From NCBI GenBank assembly GCA_050516505.1, contig CP191518.1, positions 4,278,001-4,342,000 on the forward strand: a stretch of 64,000 bases of DNA, given 5' to 3'. The stretch is from Scandinavium ludwigii_A (GTDB lineage Bacteria > Pseudomonadota > Gammaproteobacteria > Enterobacterales > Enterobacteriaceae). The stretch's first letter is position 1; every line of letters begins with the position of its first letter. Made by a program: the position numbers and the translations under genes. Shown here piece after piece: positions 21,458 to 35,200 of the stretch. Below the pieces are notes generated by a model, which saw only the letters and a list, made by a program, of their open reading frames with translations, had not been told where the DNA came from and searched no databases.

Positions 21458-22205
21458 CCACCAGTTTATGCGTTACAGCCGCCAGATCCTGCTCGACGAC
21501 ATCGCCATTGACGGGCAGCAGAAACTGCTTGCCAGTCGGGTGCTGATTATTGGTCTCGGCGGGCTGGGCTCTCCGGCGGCGCTGTATCTGGCCGGTGCGG
21601 GCATTGGCACACTGGTGCTGGCCGATGACGACCACGTTCACATCAGTAATTTGCAGCGACAAATCCTGTTTACCTCGGAGGATATCGATCAACCCAAATC
21701 AGAAGCGACCCAGCGGCGGCTTTCGAAACTCAACCCGGACATCACGCTAATCGCGTTGAATCAGCGCCTCAGCGGGGATCCACTCCACCAGCAGGTTCAA
21801 CAGGTCGATGCGGTGCTCGACTGTACCGACACGATGGCAAGTCGCCAGGCGATTAACGCCGCCTGCGTCGCACACGGCACACCGCTGATCACCGCCAGTG
21901 CCGTCGGGTTTGGCGGGCAATTGATGGTCGTTGCCCCGCCGCTGACGAATGGCTGTTATCGATGTGTATGGCCCGATGAACAGGAACCCGAACGCAACTG
22001 CCGCACCGCCGGGATTGTCGGTCCGGTTGTCGGCGTGATGGGCACGTTGCAGGCGTTAGAAGCCATCAAACTGTTGAGCGGAATGGAAACGGCGCAGGAC
22101 ATTCTGCGTCTGTTCGATGCGCGTTCCGGCAACTGGCGATCCCTGACCCGAACACGCTCAGTAAATTGCCCGGTATGCGGAGGTGCTGATGCACATTCTC
22201 GTTAA
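21450..22205 (+). CDS. thiF: ThiS adenylyltransferase
   Basis: E1-like enzyme that adenylates the C-terminal glycine of ThiS so that it can accept sulfur. 251 aa from MNDHQFMRYSRQILL, the E. coli length; the open frame begins 46 codons upstream inside thiE and is not used. The nucleotide-binding GLGGLGSPAALYLAGAG lies near residue 35. Zinc-binding cysteine pairs are CYRCVWP and the C-terminal CPVCGG. It overlaps thiE by 8 and thiS by 17 bases. Confidence 0.97.
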   Translation: MNDHQFMRYSRQILLDDIAIDGQQKLLASRVLIIGLGGLGSPAALYLAGAGIGTLVLADDDHVHISNLQRQILFTSEDIDQPKSEATQRRLSKLNPDITLIALNQRLSGDPLHQQVQQVDAVLDCTDTMASRQAINAACVAHGTPLITASAVGFGGQLMVVAPPLTNGCYRCVWPDEQEPERNCRTAGIVGPVVGVMGTLQALEAIKLLSGMETAQDILRLFDARSGNWRSLTRTRSVNCPVCGGADAHSR

Positions 22206-22389
22206 TGATGAGCGCGTGAAATGTGAAGCCGGGCTGCACGTGGCGGCACTACTGGCACAGCTCGACCGGGACAAACCCGGCGTTGCGCTAGCGCTCAACC
22301 AGCAGATTTTGCCGCGCGCCCAATGGGCGGAACATCCGTTGCAGGAAGGCGATACGCTCCTGCTATTTCAGGTCATCGCCGGAGGCTGA
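22189..22389 (+). CDS. thiS: Thiamine biosynthesis sulfur carrier ThiS
   Basis: Ubiquitin-like carrier that receives sulfur as a C-terminal thiocarboxylate and delivers it to thiazole synthase. 66 aa from MHILVNDERVKC, the E. coli length. It ends in the essential diglycine (LLFQVIAGG). It starts within the end of thiF and stops one base before thiG. The N-terminal half diverges from E. coli, as is usual for this protein. Confidence 0.96.
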   Translation: MHILVNDERVKCEAGLHVAALLAQLDRDKPGVALALNQQILPRAQWAEHPLQEGDTLLLFQVIAGG

Positions 22390-22390
22390 C

Positions 22391-23158
22391 ATGTTACGAA
22401 TTGCCGATAAAACGTTTGAATCACACCTGTTCACCGGCACCGGAAAATTTGCGTCATCCGAACTGATGATCGACGCCATTCGGGCCTCCGGCAGCCAACT
22501 GGTCACGCTGGCGATGAAGCGCGTCGACCTGCGACAGCATAACGATGCCATTCTCCAGCCGCTGATGGATGCTGGCGTTTCACTTCTGCCAAATACGTCC
22601 GGAGCCAAAACGGCAGAAGAAGCCGTGTTTGCCGCCCGTCTGGCGCGCGAGGCGCTGGGTACAAACTGGCTCAAGCTGGAAATTCATCCTGATGCTCGCT
22701 GGCTCTTGCCGGATCCGATTGAAACGCTGAAGGCAGCGGAAATGCTGGTAAAAGAAGGGTTTGTGGTCCTGCCCTACTGCGGTGCCGATCCGGTCCTGTG
22801 TAAACGGCTTGAAGATGTCGGCTGCGCGGCAGTCATGCCGCTGGGCGCGCCGATTGGTTCGAATCAGGGGCTGGAAACCCGGGCGATGCTGGAAATCATT
22901 ATTGCGCAGGCCGCGGTTCCGGTGGTTGTGGATGCAGGGATTGGCGTGCCGAGCCATGCCGCACTGGCGCTGGAAATGGGGGCCGATGCGGTGCTGGTCA
23001 ATACGGCGATTGCGGTGGCAGATTTTCCGGTTCAGATGGCCGCCGCCTTTCGCCATGCAGTAGAAGCAGGCATGCTGGCGCGTGAGGCCGGACCGGGTGC
23101 GAAAAGCCGGCAGGCTCAGGCCACCAGCCCGTTGACCGGTTTTCTGGAGGTGTTGTGA
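22391..23158 (+). CDS. thiG: Thiazole synthase
   Basis: Condenses dehydroglycine, deoxyxylulose phosphate and ThiS-borne sulfur to the thiazole phosphate. 255 aa, one shorter than E. coli. TIM barrel with the Schiff-base lysine in WLKLEIHPD near residue 96. Phosphate-binding and hinge segments VVDAGIGVPSHAA and GADAVLVNTAIA follow. The stop overlaps the thiH start by one base. Confidence 0.97.
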   Translation: MLRIADKTFESHLFTGTGKFASSELMIDAIRASGSQLVTLAMKRVDLRQHNDAILQPLMDAGVSLLPNTSGAKTAEEAVFAARLAREALGTNWLKLEIHPDARWLLPDPIETLKAAEMLVKEGFVVLPYCGADPVLCKRLEDVGCAAVMPLGAPIGSNQGLETRAMLEIIIAQAAVPVVVDAGIGVPSHAALALEMGADAVLVNTAIAVADFPVQMAAAFRHAVEAGMLAREAGPGAKSRQAQATSPLTGFLEVL

Positions 23159-24285
23159 TGGCGACCTTCACTGAACGCTGGCGCCAGCTCGATTGGGATG
23201 ACATTCGGCTGAAAATTCACAGTAAAACGACAGCGGACGTGGAGCACGCGCTCGCGGCCCGTCAGTTCACCCGGGATCATTTTATGGCCCTGCTCTCCCC
23301 TGCGGCCGATGCGTACCTGGAGCCGCTGGCCCAGCGGGCGCAGCAGCTCACCCGCCAACGTTTTGGCAATACCGTCAGCTTCTATGTTCCGCTGTATCTG
23401 TCGAATCTCTGTGCCAACGACTGCACCTACTGCGGCTTTTCAATGAGCAACCAAATCAGACGCAAGACGTTGGATTCGCAGGAAATTATCCGTGAATGCG
23501 AGGCGATCAGTGCGATGGGCTTTGAACATCTGCTGCTGGTCACCGGCGAGCATCAGACCAAAGTGGGCATGGATTATTTTCGTCGCCATCTGCCGGAGAT
23601 TCGCCGCCGCTTTTCGTCAATGCAGATCGAAGTTCAGCCCCTGTCGCAGGCCGAATATGCCGAACTGAAAACGCTCGGACTCGATGGCGTGATGGTCTAT
23701 CAGGAAACCTATCACGAGGCGATGTATGCGCGACATCATCTTAAAGGCAACAAGCAGGATTTCATCTGGCGACTGGAAACACCCGATCGGTTGGGCAAAG
23801 CCGGAATTGATAAAATCGGTCTTGGGGCGCTGATTGGGCTGTCGGACAGCTGGCGCGTGGATTGCTATATGGTGGCGGAACATCTGCTTTGGCTGCAGAA
23901 GCATTACTGGCAGAGTCGTTATTCCATCTCATTTCCCCGTTTACGGCCCTGCGCCGGAGGCGTTGAACCGGCATCGTTAATGGATGAACGTCAGCTGGTA
24001 CAAACCATCTGCGCATTTCGCCTGTTGTCGCCGGACAGTGAGCTGTCGCTGTCGACCCGTGAATCACCGGCGTTTCGCGATCGGATGATCCCCATAGCCA
24101 TCAATAACGTCAGCGCGTTTTCCAAAACACAGCCCGGCGGCTATGCCGACAATCATCCTGAACTGGAGCAGTTCGCGCCGCACGACGGTCGTCGGCCGGA
24201 AGAGGTCGCCCAGGCGTTAATCACCCACGGGTTGCAGCCGGTCTGGAAAGACTGGGACAGCTGGCTGGGGCGCTCTTCGCAATAA
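23158..24285 (+). CDS. thiH: 2-iminoacetate synthase (tyrosine lyase)
   Basis: Radical-SAM enzyme that cleaves tyrosine to dehydroglycine and p-cresol, feeding ThiG. 375 aa. The CX3CX2C cluster motif is in NLCANDCTYCGFSMSN near residue 85. The ATG at 23158 overlapping the thiG stop is chosen over an in-frame GTG at 23155. Last gene of the thi operon. In E. coli the next genes lead toward rpoC directly; here an accessory islet intervenes. Confidence 0.97.
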   Translation: MATFTERWRQLDWDDIRLKIHSKTTADVEHALAARQFTRDHFMALLSPAADAYLEPLAQRAQQLTRQRFGNTVSFYVPLYLSNLCANDCTYCGFSMSNQIRRKTLDSQEIIRECEAISAMGFEHLLLVTGEHQTKVGMDYFRRHLPEIRRRFSSMQIEVQPLSQAEYAELKTLGLDGVMVYQETYHEAMYARHHLKGNKQDFIWRLETPDRLGKAGIDKIGLGALIGLSDSWRVDCYMVAEHLLWLQKHYWQSRYSISFPRLRPCAGGVEPASLMDERQLVQTICAFRLLSPDSELSLSTRESPAFRDRMIPIAINNVSAFSKTQPGGYADNHPELEQFAPHDGRRPEEVAQALITHGLQPVWKDWDSWLGRSSQ

Positions 24286-24556
24286 TCTGGCAACGCTTGC
24301 TGTGTGGTAAAGATGTCTCTGAAGCCGCCTCGCAAAGCGTTTCATTGGGGGTTGCCGGAGAGTCTGGCACACCCTACGCTGCTCAGGTCAGCATGGATTG
24401 TTGACCAGGGCGGTGGTTCCTTCCTCTCCCGCCCTGCCCTCATCACCTGATGTCGCGTATAATTCATCATATGAATGTATTACCGACGAGTCCGCCGCAA
24501 TACACCTCTCACATCATATACTTTTGCTATTCGACTAATGGAATGTGCCGCGTGAT
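24286..24556. other. Intergenic gap between thi operon and diguanylate cyclase
   Basis: No convincing gene is seen. The last 90 bases are AT-rich (TATAATTCATCATATG) and could hold the promoter of the downstream gene. No clear intrinsic terminator for the thi operon was found. Confidence 0.5.
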
Positions 24557-26116
24557 ATGAAAATCCATAGCAGACAACTCTCCTTCACTCGCCCCATACT
24601 GGTTAGCTTTGCCGGACTTTTGGTCGGTTTTATTTTTATCGTGGTCTCTGTGATCCTCAACCAACGTAACGATATCGTTGAGGATTATCATCATATTAAC
24701 CGTAACTTCATCCATAACCTGGCAGTGAATTACACTGCGTCGATTCTTCAGGAAAATGATCACATCCTCGACAGGGCATCCCGCTTCTATGCGCACAACG
24801 ATGAACTCAACAAAGCGGTAAATCTCGACCGCGTGCACGGACAGGAGCGGCTGATGCAGCTCCTGGTTCTGATGCCGAGAGTGTCATCTATTTCGATTGC
24901 TGACGAAGAGGGTCACTATCTTCGCGCGCCGCAGGCTCTCATTACGGGGGATAAAAGTAATTTTGATCCCAAAACCCGCCCCTGGTTTGCCCATCAGGCG
25001 GACTCCGCAACATTCAGCCGCTACACCGAAGCCTATACGGATTTCTTTACTCACCAGCAGACGATTACGTTATATCGCCCAGTGGTGACACCGGAAGGAT
25101 TACTGAAGGGGTCGCTGGCATTTCATCTCGATTTATCGTCGATGAGTTATACCTTGCGGAAAATGCAGTCTCCCGTCCTGGGGGAATTTTTTGTCGTGAA
25201 TCGCCAGGGCCAGGCTGTTCTTCATCCGCATACCAGCGAAATTTTAAAAACGCTAATCGCGTCGTCGTTGATGAACGAAATGACCAACGGCGAAGGTGCG
25301 CTGTATGACAAAAAGAGTGATTCCTGGATTTACTATGACTCTTTTACCAACCCAGACTGGTTTGTGATTTTTAAGGTATCAGGTAAAACATTAAGTGATT
25401 TAGCGCGCCACGAAACCATTACAGTGGCATGGGGTTTTACCCTGGCAGCCATCCTGATTGTGCTGTTCGGCCTCTATCTGCGCCACGCCTCGCGCACAGT
25501 ATTAATGAACATTATCAATGCTATCAACACCGGGGATATCAAACAGGCCCCTAAACTTGAGGCCACACTCAGCAAGGCTATTATCTCGAATAAAGAGCGA
25601 GAACTGGCGTACGTGCGGCAGGCCACCGTTGATGCGCTCACCGGATGTAAAAATCGCCGGGCATTTGACTCAGAAATAGCGGCGCTTATAAACAACAACC
25701 AGCCTTTCGCGCTGGCGATGTTGGATATCGATAACTTCAAATCTATCAACGATACTTGGGGACATCTCAGCGGTGATATCGTGCTGCGCAACGTTGCGCG
25801 TGAGGGCTTACAGGTACTGCAACCGCATGAGGTTTCGCTGTATCGCTACGGCGGCGAGGAGTTTGCGGTTATTTTTACAGAAGATACCCTCTCCACGGCG
25901 TTTGAACTCCTGGAAGCGTGGCGAGAAAAAGTTGCCGTTCGCACTTGGCGTGAAGCGGGGTTACACGTCACGTTCAGTGGCGGGCTTGGAGAGTGGAATA
26001 TGGAGCCTGTTGATCAGTTGGTCATCAAGGTTGATAAAGCACTTTATAAAGCCAAGCAACAGGGTAAAAATCAGATCCTGCGCAGCAGTTCGACGTCATC
26101 CCCTCTTTTTGTATAA
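24557..26116 (+). CDS. Membrane-bound diguanylate cyclase (periplasmic sensor plus GGDEF)
   Basis: Predicted to make cyclic di-GMP. About 519 aa. An N-terminal membrane helix (about residues 13-35) and a second one (about 288-308) enclose a periplasmic sensor of roughly 250 residues, with dCACHE-like text DPKTRPWF. The cytoplasmic GGDEF domain (about 350-510) has DALTGCKNRRAF, DIDNFKSINDTWGH and an active GGEEF at 432-436. The RxxD inhibitory site upstream of GGEEF is replaced by PHEV, so product inhibition is probably absent. An ATG at 24557 is chosen; a GTG at 24545 is possible. A terminator follows immediately, so it is a separate transcription unit. The signal is unknown. Confidence 0.9.
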   Translation: MKIHSRQLSFTRPILVSFAGLLVGFIFIVVSVILNQRNDIVEDYHHINRNFIHNLAVNYTASILQENDHILDRASRFYAHNDELNKAVNLDRVHGQERLMQLLVLMPRVSSISIADEEGHYLRAPQALITGDKSNFDPKTRPWFAHQADSATFSRYTEAYTDFFTHQQTITLYRPVVTPEGLLKGSLAFHLDLSSMSYTLRKMQSPVLGEFFVVNRQGQAVLHPHTSEILKTLIASSLMNEMTNGEGALYDKKSDSWIYYDSFTNPDWFVIFKVSGKTLSDLARHETITVAWGFTLAAILIVLFGLYLRHASRTVLMNIINAINTGDIKQAPKLEATLSKAIISNKERELAYVRQATVDALTGCKNRRAFDSEIAALINNNQPFALAMLDIDNFKSINDTWGHLSGDIVLRNVAREGLQVLQPHEVSLYRYGGEEFAVIFTEDTLSTAFELLEAWREKVAVRTWREAGLHVTFSGGLGEWNMEPVDQLVIKVDKALYKAKQQGKNQILRSSSTSSPLFV

Positions 26117-26138
26117 GCCTGCTACGGCGGGCTTTTTT
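26115..26138 (+). terminator. Terminator of the diguanylate cyclase gene
   Basis: AAGCCTGC-TACG-GCGGGCTT followed by a T run; the first arm overlaps the stop codon. Confidence 0.85.
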
Positions 26139-26187
26139 ATCAGCACGCGCTAAACTGTAACCGGTTTCATTCTTTTGCGGCTATCTT

Positions 26188-26203
26188 TGTGATGCCTTAC
26201 ACA
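26188..26203 (+). promoter_or_regulatory. Probable CRP site upstream of PTS genes
   Basis: TGTGATGCCTTACACA matches the CRP consensus TGTGA-N6-TCACA at all but one half-site position and lies about 75 bases before the IIB start. Catabolite control would fit a PTS locus. Confidence 0.55.
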
Positions 26204-26278
26204 CAATCACCGTAAAGCGGTTGTTGAATCCCCCGTCACGCGATAAAGATGGAGCATCAAGGACCATGAGGGCTAGTT

Positions 26279-26584
26279 ATGAAGAACATCGTTTTATGCT
26301 GTGCAGCAGGCATGTCCACCAGCATGCTGGTTCAACGTATGAAAGACGCAGCTCAGAAGAAAGGCGTCGAAGTCACTATCAAAGCAGTCCCTGTTGCCGA
26401 ATTTAAAGACAACATCGACGCAGCAGATATCGTGCTGCTGGGGCCACAGGTCAAATATGAACTGGCTAAACTCCAGGCACAGGCCGAGCCGCTGGGTAAG
26501 AAAGTTGCGGTTATCGATATGATGGATTACGGCATGATGAAAGGCGATGTCGTTCTTGAGAAAGCCCTCAAGCTGATGGAGTGA
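26279..26584 (+). CDS. PTS lactose/cellobiose-family IIB component
   Basis: Phosphocarrier domain of a sugar phosphotransferase system of the lactose/N,N'-diacetylchitobiose/cellobiose class. 101 aa, one domain. The P-loop begins at the phosphorylated cysteine: VLCCAAGMSTSML, with Cys8 aligning with the ChbB active cysteine. The ADIVLLGPQVKYEL segment is also typical of IIB. It is 3 bases upstream of a IIA gene of the same family. No IIC permease, glycosidase or regulator is in the window, so the substrate and permease partner are unknown. Confidence 0.93.
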   Translation: MKNIVLCCAAGMSTSMLVQRMKDAAQKKGVEVTIKAVPVAEFKDNIDAADIVLLGPQVKYELAKLQAQAEPLGKKVAVIDMMDYGMMKGDVVLEKALKLME

Positions 26585-26587
26585 GAT

Positions 26588-26905
26588 GTGGAAGATTTAG
26601 AAACAATTATCATGGAGCTGCTGGTGAATGCCGGTGCTGCACGTAGTTCTGCATTAACCGCACTGCAACTCGCGCGTAAAGGTGATTTTGCTGCAGCGGA
26701 GCAGTCAATGGTTGAGTCGCGCGAGTTTGTGAAACATGCGCATACCATTCAGACCCAATTGATTGGCCTCGACGAAGGCACTGGCAAACTACCGGTTAAC
26801 CTGATTACCGTTCACTCTCAGGACCACCTGATGAACGCAATGGTGATTCAGGATCTGGCGGGCGATATGATTGAACTGTACCGCCGTCTGCCGCTGGTAA
26901 ACTGA
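26588..26905 (+). CDS. PTS lactose/cellobiose-family IIA component
   Basis: Accepts phosphate from HPr and passes it to IIB. 105 aa helical IIA of the LacF/ChbA type. The phosphorylated histidine is His76 in LITVHSQDHLMNAM; the family aspartate of that motif is present. Translation probably starts at the GTG at 26588. It is separated from IIB by 3 bases and is clearly co-transcribed. It is shorter at the N-terminus than E. coli ChbA. No IIC follows. Confidence 0.92.
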   Translation: MEDLETIIMELLVNAGAARSSALTALQLARKGDFAAAEQSMVESREFVKHAHTIQTQLIGLDEGTGKLPVNLITVHSQDHLMNAMVIQDLAGDMIELYRRLPLVN

Positions 26906-26911
26906 TATCAG

Positions 26912-26948
26912 CCACAGCCCGATGACGCCATGCGGCATTGGGCTGTGG
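26912..26948 (+). other. Hairpin after the PTS IIA gene
   Basis: Nine-base arms CCACAGCCC and GGGCTGTGG enclose 19 bases that can pair further (GCC/GGC). There is no T-tract on the plus side. It may act as a mRNA 3'-end stabiliser or weak terminator. Confidence 0.5.
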
Positions 26949-27125
26949 TTAACGAATATTGATATTGTCTCAATCTTGTCTACTCGTTGCATAATGTGTT
27001 CCTTATCCCGCGGAAACAACGCTTCCTTCTAAGTAATCATGAAACATATCCCACTGATATATATACAGTTAAAGGTGGCATAGTTTTTGCAAAATCTACA
27101 CTTTGTTCTATTTGCAGAGAATAAT

Positions 27126-27857
27126 GTGAAAATTAAAAATGTTGCCAGCGAATCAACCTGTAAAATTTGTAAGTCGACTGCTAGCTTATTTGGTGTGACG
27201 GATTTTAATACCTCATGTTATGGCCAAAATGTTCACAGATATAATTATCCCTTAAGTGGATATGCTATCTATTATCATAAATGCAATTCCTGCGATCTTA
27301 TATTCACCAACGCATTTGATGATTGGTCAGACGGTGACTATCAACAGTACATCTACAATGATGAATATATAAAATACGATCCTAACTTTAATGAATCCAG
27401 ATCCAAAAAAAATGCTCAGTTGCTACTGACTAATATCAAAGGACTTTCCGGGTTTAAGATGCTAGATTTTGGCTGTGGTGACGGTCAACTCGTTAATAAG
27501 CTCAAAGCAAAAGGAATAAACGTAAGAGGCTGGGATCCTTTCCACAATGATGAGCCGATGCCAGCAACCACTTTTGATTTCATCACGTCATTTGAGGTGA
27601 TGGAACATACCCCTGACCCAATAAAAACAATGTCACTCATTGACGAACTCATGCCTGAAAAGACAGGGAAATACTTTTTTTCAACCACCGTCAACGACGC
27701 TCACATTGATAAATTGATGAATAATTGGTATATCGCCCCACGCAATGGGCATATAACTATCTACTCAAAAAAGTCATTAGATATCTTATTTGAAAAGTTT
27801 GGAATGAAAGTTATCCATTTTTCGGAGTCGTATCATATTGCTTACAAAGTGGTTTAG
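27126..27857 (+). CDS. Zinc-ribbon class I SAM-dependent methyltransferase
   Basis: Predicted methyltransferase of unknown substrate; about 243 aa. The N-terminus has paired cysteines (CKICKS and later CNSCDL), a probable zinc ribbon. SAM motif I is MLDFGCGDGQLV near residue 112, followed by WDPF and FDFITSFEVMEHTPDP, typical of Methyltransf_23 proteins often found in surface-polysaccharide clusters. The coding sequence is much richer in A and T than all neighbours, suggesting transfer. A GTG at 27126 with an upstream AGAG is chosen; a TTG at 27087 would add 13 residues. It is convergent with rpoC. Confidence 0.8.
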   Translation: MKIKNVASESTCKICKSTASLFGVTDFNTSCYGQNVHRYNYPLSGYAIYYHKCNSCDLIFTNAFDDWSDGDYQQYIYNDEYIKYDPNFNESRSKKNAQLLLTNIKGLSGFKMLDFGCGDGQLVNKLKAKGINVRGWDPFHNDEPMPATTFDFITSFEVMEHTPDPIKTMSLIDELMPEKTGKYFFSTTVNDAHIDKLMNNWYIAPRNGHITIYSKKSLDILFEKFGMKVIHFSESYHIAYKVV

Positions 27858-27885
27858 AACTAACAGATATTAATTTTACTCATAA

Positions 27886-27909
27886 AAAAACCCGCCGAAG
27901 CGGGTTTTT
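27886..27909. terminator. Bidirectional terminator between methyltransferase and rpoC
   Basis: AAAAA-CCCGC-CGAA-GCGGG-TTTTT works on both strands: it follows the methyltransferase stop on the plus strand and the rpoC stop on the minus strand. Confidence 0.88.
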
Positions 27910-27930
27910 ATTTAGCGTTATCAGCAACGA

Positions 27931-32154
<4,224 letters not shown>

Positions 32155-32230
32155 GGATTTGCTCCCGTCGGAGTTAGCACAATCTGGCGCCGGGTATTAC
32201 CCCGGCACCAGTGACCTGTTTGAGCGAGAG

Positions 32231-35200
32231 TTACTCGTCTTCCAGTTCGATGTTGATACCCAGCGAACGGATTTCTTTCAACAGTACGTTGAAGGATTCC
32301 GGCATGCCCGGTTCCATCTGATGGTTGCCGTCCACGATGTTCTTATACATCTTAGTACGACCATTCACGTCATCAGACTTAACGGTGAGCATTTCCTGCA
32401 GAGTGTATGCTGCGCCATATGCTTCCAGCGCCCACACTTCCATCTCACCGAAGCGCTGACCACCGAACTGTGCCTTACCACCCAGCGGCTGCTGAGTAAC
32501 GAGGCTATAAGAACCGGTGGAACGAGCGTGCATCTTGTCATCGACCAGGTGGTTCAGTTTCAGCATGTACATGTAACCTACGGTTACCTGACGCTCAAAC
32601 TGCTCACCGGTACGACCATCGAACAGTGTAATCTGACCGGAAGAAGGCAGACCGCCGAGCTCCAGGAGCTCTTTGATTTCTGACTCTTTCGCACCATCGA
32701 AGACCGGAGTCGCGATTGGCATACCTTTTTTCAGGTTCTCAGCCAGACGCAGAACTTCGTCATCGGTGAAGGTGCTCAGGTCGACTTTCTGACGAATGTC
32801 GGTACCCAGATCGTAGGCACGCTGGATGAATTCGCGAAGTTTCGCGACTTCTTCTTGCTGCTTGAGCATGGCGTTGATTTTCTCGCCGATACCTTTAGCA
32901 GCCATACCCAGGTGAGTTTCCAGGATCTGACCGATGTTCATACGAGACGGTACACCCAGCGGGTTCAGTACGATGTCTACCGGCGTACCGTTAGCATCGT
33001 GTGGCATATCTTCGATCGGGTTGATCTTAGAGATAACACCCTTGTTACCGTGACGACCCGCCATTTTATCACCGGGCTGGATCTGACGTTTAACGGCCAG
33101 ATACACCTTAACAATCTTCAGCACGCCTGGTGCCAGATCGTCGCCCTGAGTGATTTTGCGGCGTTTCGCTTCGAGTTTCTTCTCGAACTCGTGCTTCAGT
33201 TCGTCGTACTGCTCAGCCAGCTGTTCCAGCTGATTTTGTTTCGCTTCGTCGGTCAGACCGAGTTCCAGCCAGCGATCGCGTGGCAGTTTGTCGAGCTTCT
33301 CAGCTTCAACACCACCGGCAACCAGCACAGCATAGATACGGCTAAACAGGCCAGCTTCGAGGATCTGCAATTCTTCAGACAGGTCTTTCTTCGCCTGCTT
33401 CAGCTGCATCTCTTCGATTTCCAGCGCACGTTTGTCTTTTTCCACGCCATCGCGGGTAAAGACCTGAACGTCGATGACAGTACCGGAAACACCGTTTGGT
33501 ACACGCAGAGAAGAGTCTTTAACGTCAGACGCTTTCTCACCGAAGATTGCTCGCAGCAGTTTCTCTTCTGGCGTCAGCTGGGTTTCACCTTTAGGCGTTA
33601 CCTTACCAACCAGAATGTCGCCGCCGGTCACTTCGGCACCGATGTAAACGATACCGGATTCATCCAGTTTAGAGAGCGCAGCTTCACCCACGTTAGGGAT
33701 GTCAGCAGTGATCTCTTCTGGCCCCAGCTTGGTGTCACGGGACACACATGCCAGTTCCTGAATGTGAATCGTGGTGAATCGATCTTCCTGAACCACACGC
33801 TCGGAGACCAAGATGGAGTCTTCGAAGTTGTAACCGTTCCACGGCATGAACGCTACGCGCATGTTCTGACCGAGCGCCAATTCACCGAGGTCGGTGGAAG
33901 GGCCATCTGCCAGCACGTCGCCGCGCTCAATTGGTTCACCCAGGTTTACACACGGCATCTGGTTGATGCAGGTGTTCTGGTTAGAACGGGTGTATTTGGT
34001 CAGGTTATAAATGTCGATACCTGCTTCGCCCGGATACATCTCGTCGTCGTTAACTTTGATAACGATACGGGATGCATCCACGTACTGAACGGTACCACCA
34101 CGTTTGGCAACGGCGGTTACGCCGGAGTCAACCGCTACAGCACGTTCCATACCGGTACCAACCAGCGGCTTATCAGCACGCAGAGTTGGAACCGCCTGAC
34201 GTTGCATGTTCGCACCCATCAATGCACGGTTCGCATCATCGTGTTCAAGGAACGGGATCAGGGACGCACCGACGGAAACCACCTGTTGGGTGGAAACGTC
34301 CATGTAGTCAACCTGGTCACGGCTGAACAGGCTTGATTCGCCTCTGCTACGACAGGTTACGAGGTCTTCTTCAAAGTGGTTTTCGTCATCCAGGTTGGAG
34401 TTCGCCTGAGCGATGACGTAGTTGCCTTCTTCGATAGCAGACAGGTAATGAATTTCGTCGGTTACAACACCGTCGGTCACTTTACGGTACGGAGTCTCGA
34501 GGAAGCCGTATTCGTTTGTCTGTGCGTACACGGACAGTGAGTTGATCAGACCGATGTTTGGACCTTCAGGCGTTTCGATTGGACACACGCGACCGTAGTG
34601 AGTCGGGTGTACGTCTCGAACTTCGAAGCCTGCACGTTCACGGGTCAGACCGCCTGGGCCGAGGGCAGAAATACGACGCTTGTGCGTGATTTCAGACAAC
34701 GGGTTGTTCTGGTCCATAAACTGAGACAGCTGGCTGGAACCAAAGAACTCTTTCACCGCAGCAGAAATCGGCTTGGCGTTGATCATGTCCTGAGGCATCA
34801 GGGTGTCGAGATCGCCCAGAGACAGACGCTCTTTAACCGCACGCTCTACACGCACCAGGCCAACACGGAACTGGTTTTCAGCCATTTCGCCAACGGAACG
34901 GATACGACGGTTGCCGAGGTGGTCGATATCATCCACTTCGCCCTGGCCGTTACGAATGCCGATCAGTTTACGCATAACCTGGATGATGTCGTCTTTGCTC
35001 AGGATACCTGAACCTTCGATTTCATCACGCAGCAGAGAACGGTTGAACTTCATACGACCAACCGCTGACAGGTCATAGCGGTCTTCGGAGAAGAACAGGT
35101 TCTCGAACAGGCTTTCAGCCGCTTCGCGAGTTGGTGGCTCACCAGGACGCATCATACGGTAGATCTCAACCAGCGCGCTTAAGCGGTCGTTGGTTGGGTC

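Noticed and set aside
26912..26948. REP/BIME element after the PTS IIA gene
   Set aside because: It is a single inverted repeat without the typical REP core; kept only as a hairpin.
32855..34336. A 493-codon open frame antisense to rpoB
   Set aside because: Same cause as the rpoC case: codon bias of the sense gene leaves the opposite frame open.
34700..34800. Possible rifampicin-resistance change in rpoB
   Set aside because: The resistance-determining segment has the wild-type residues throughout.
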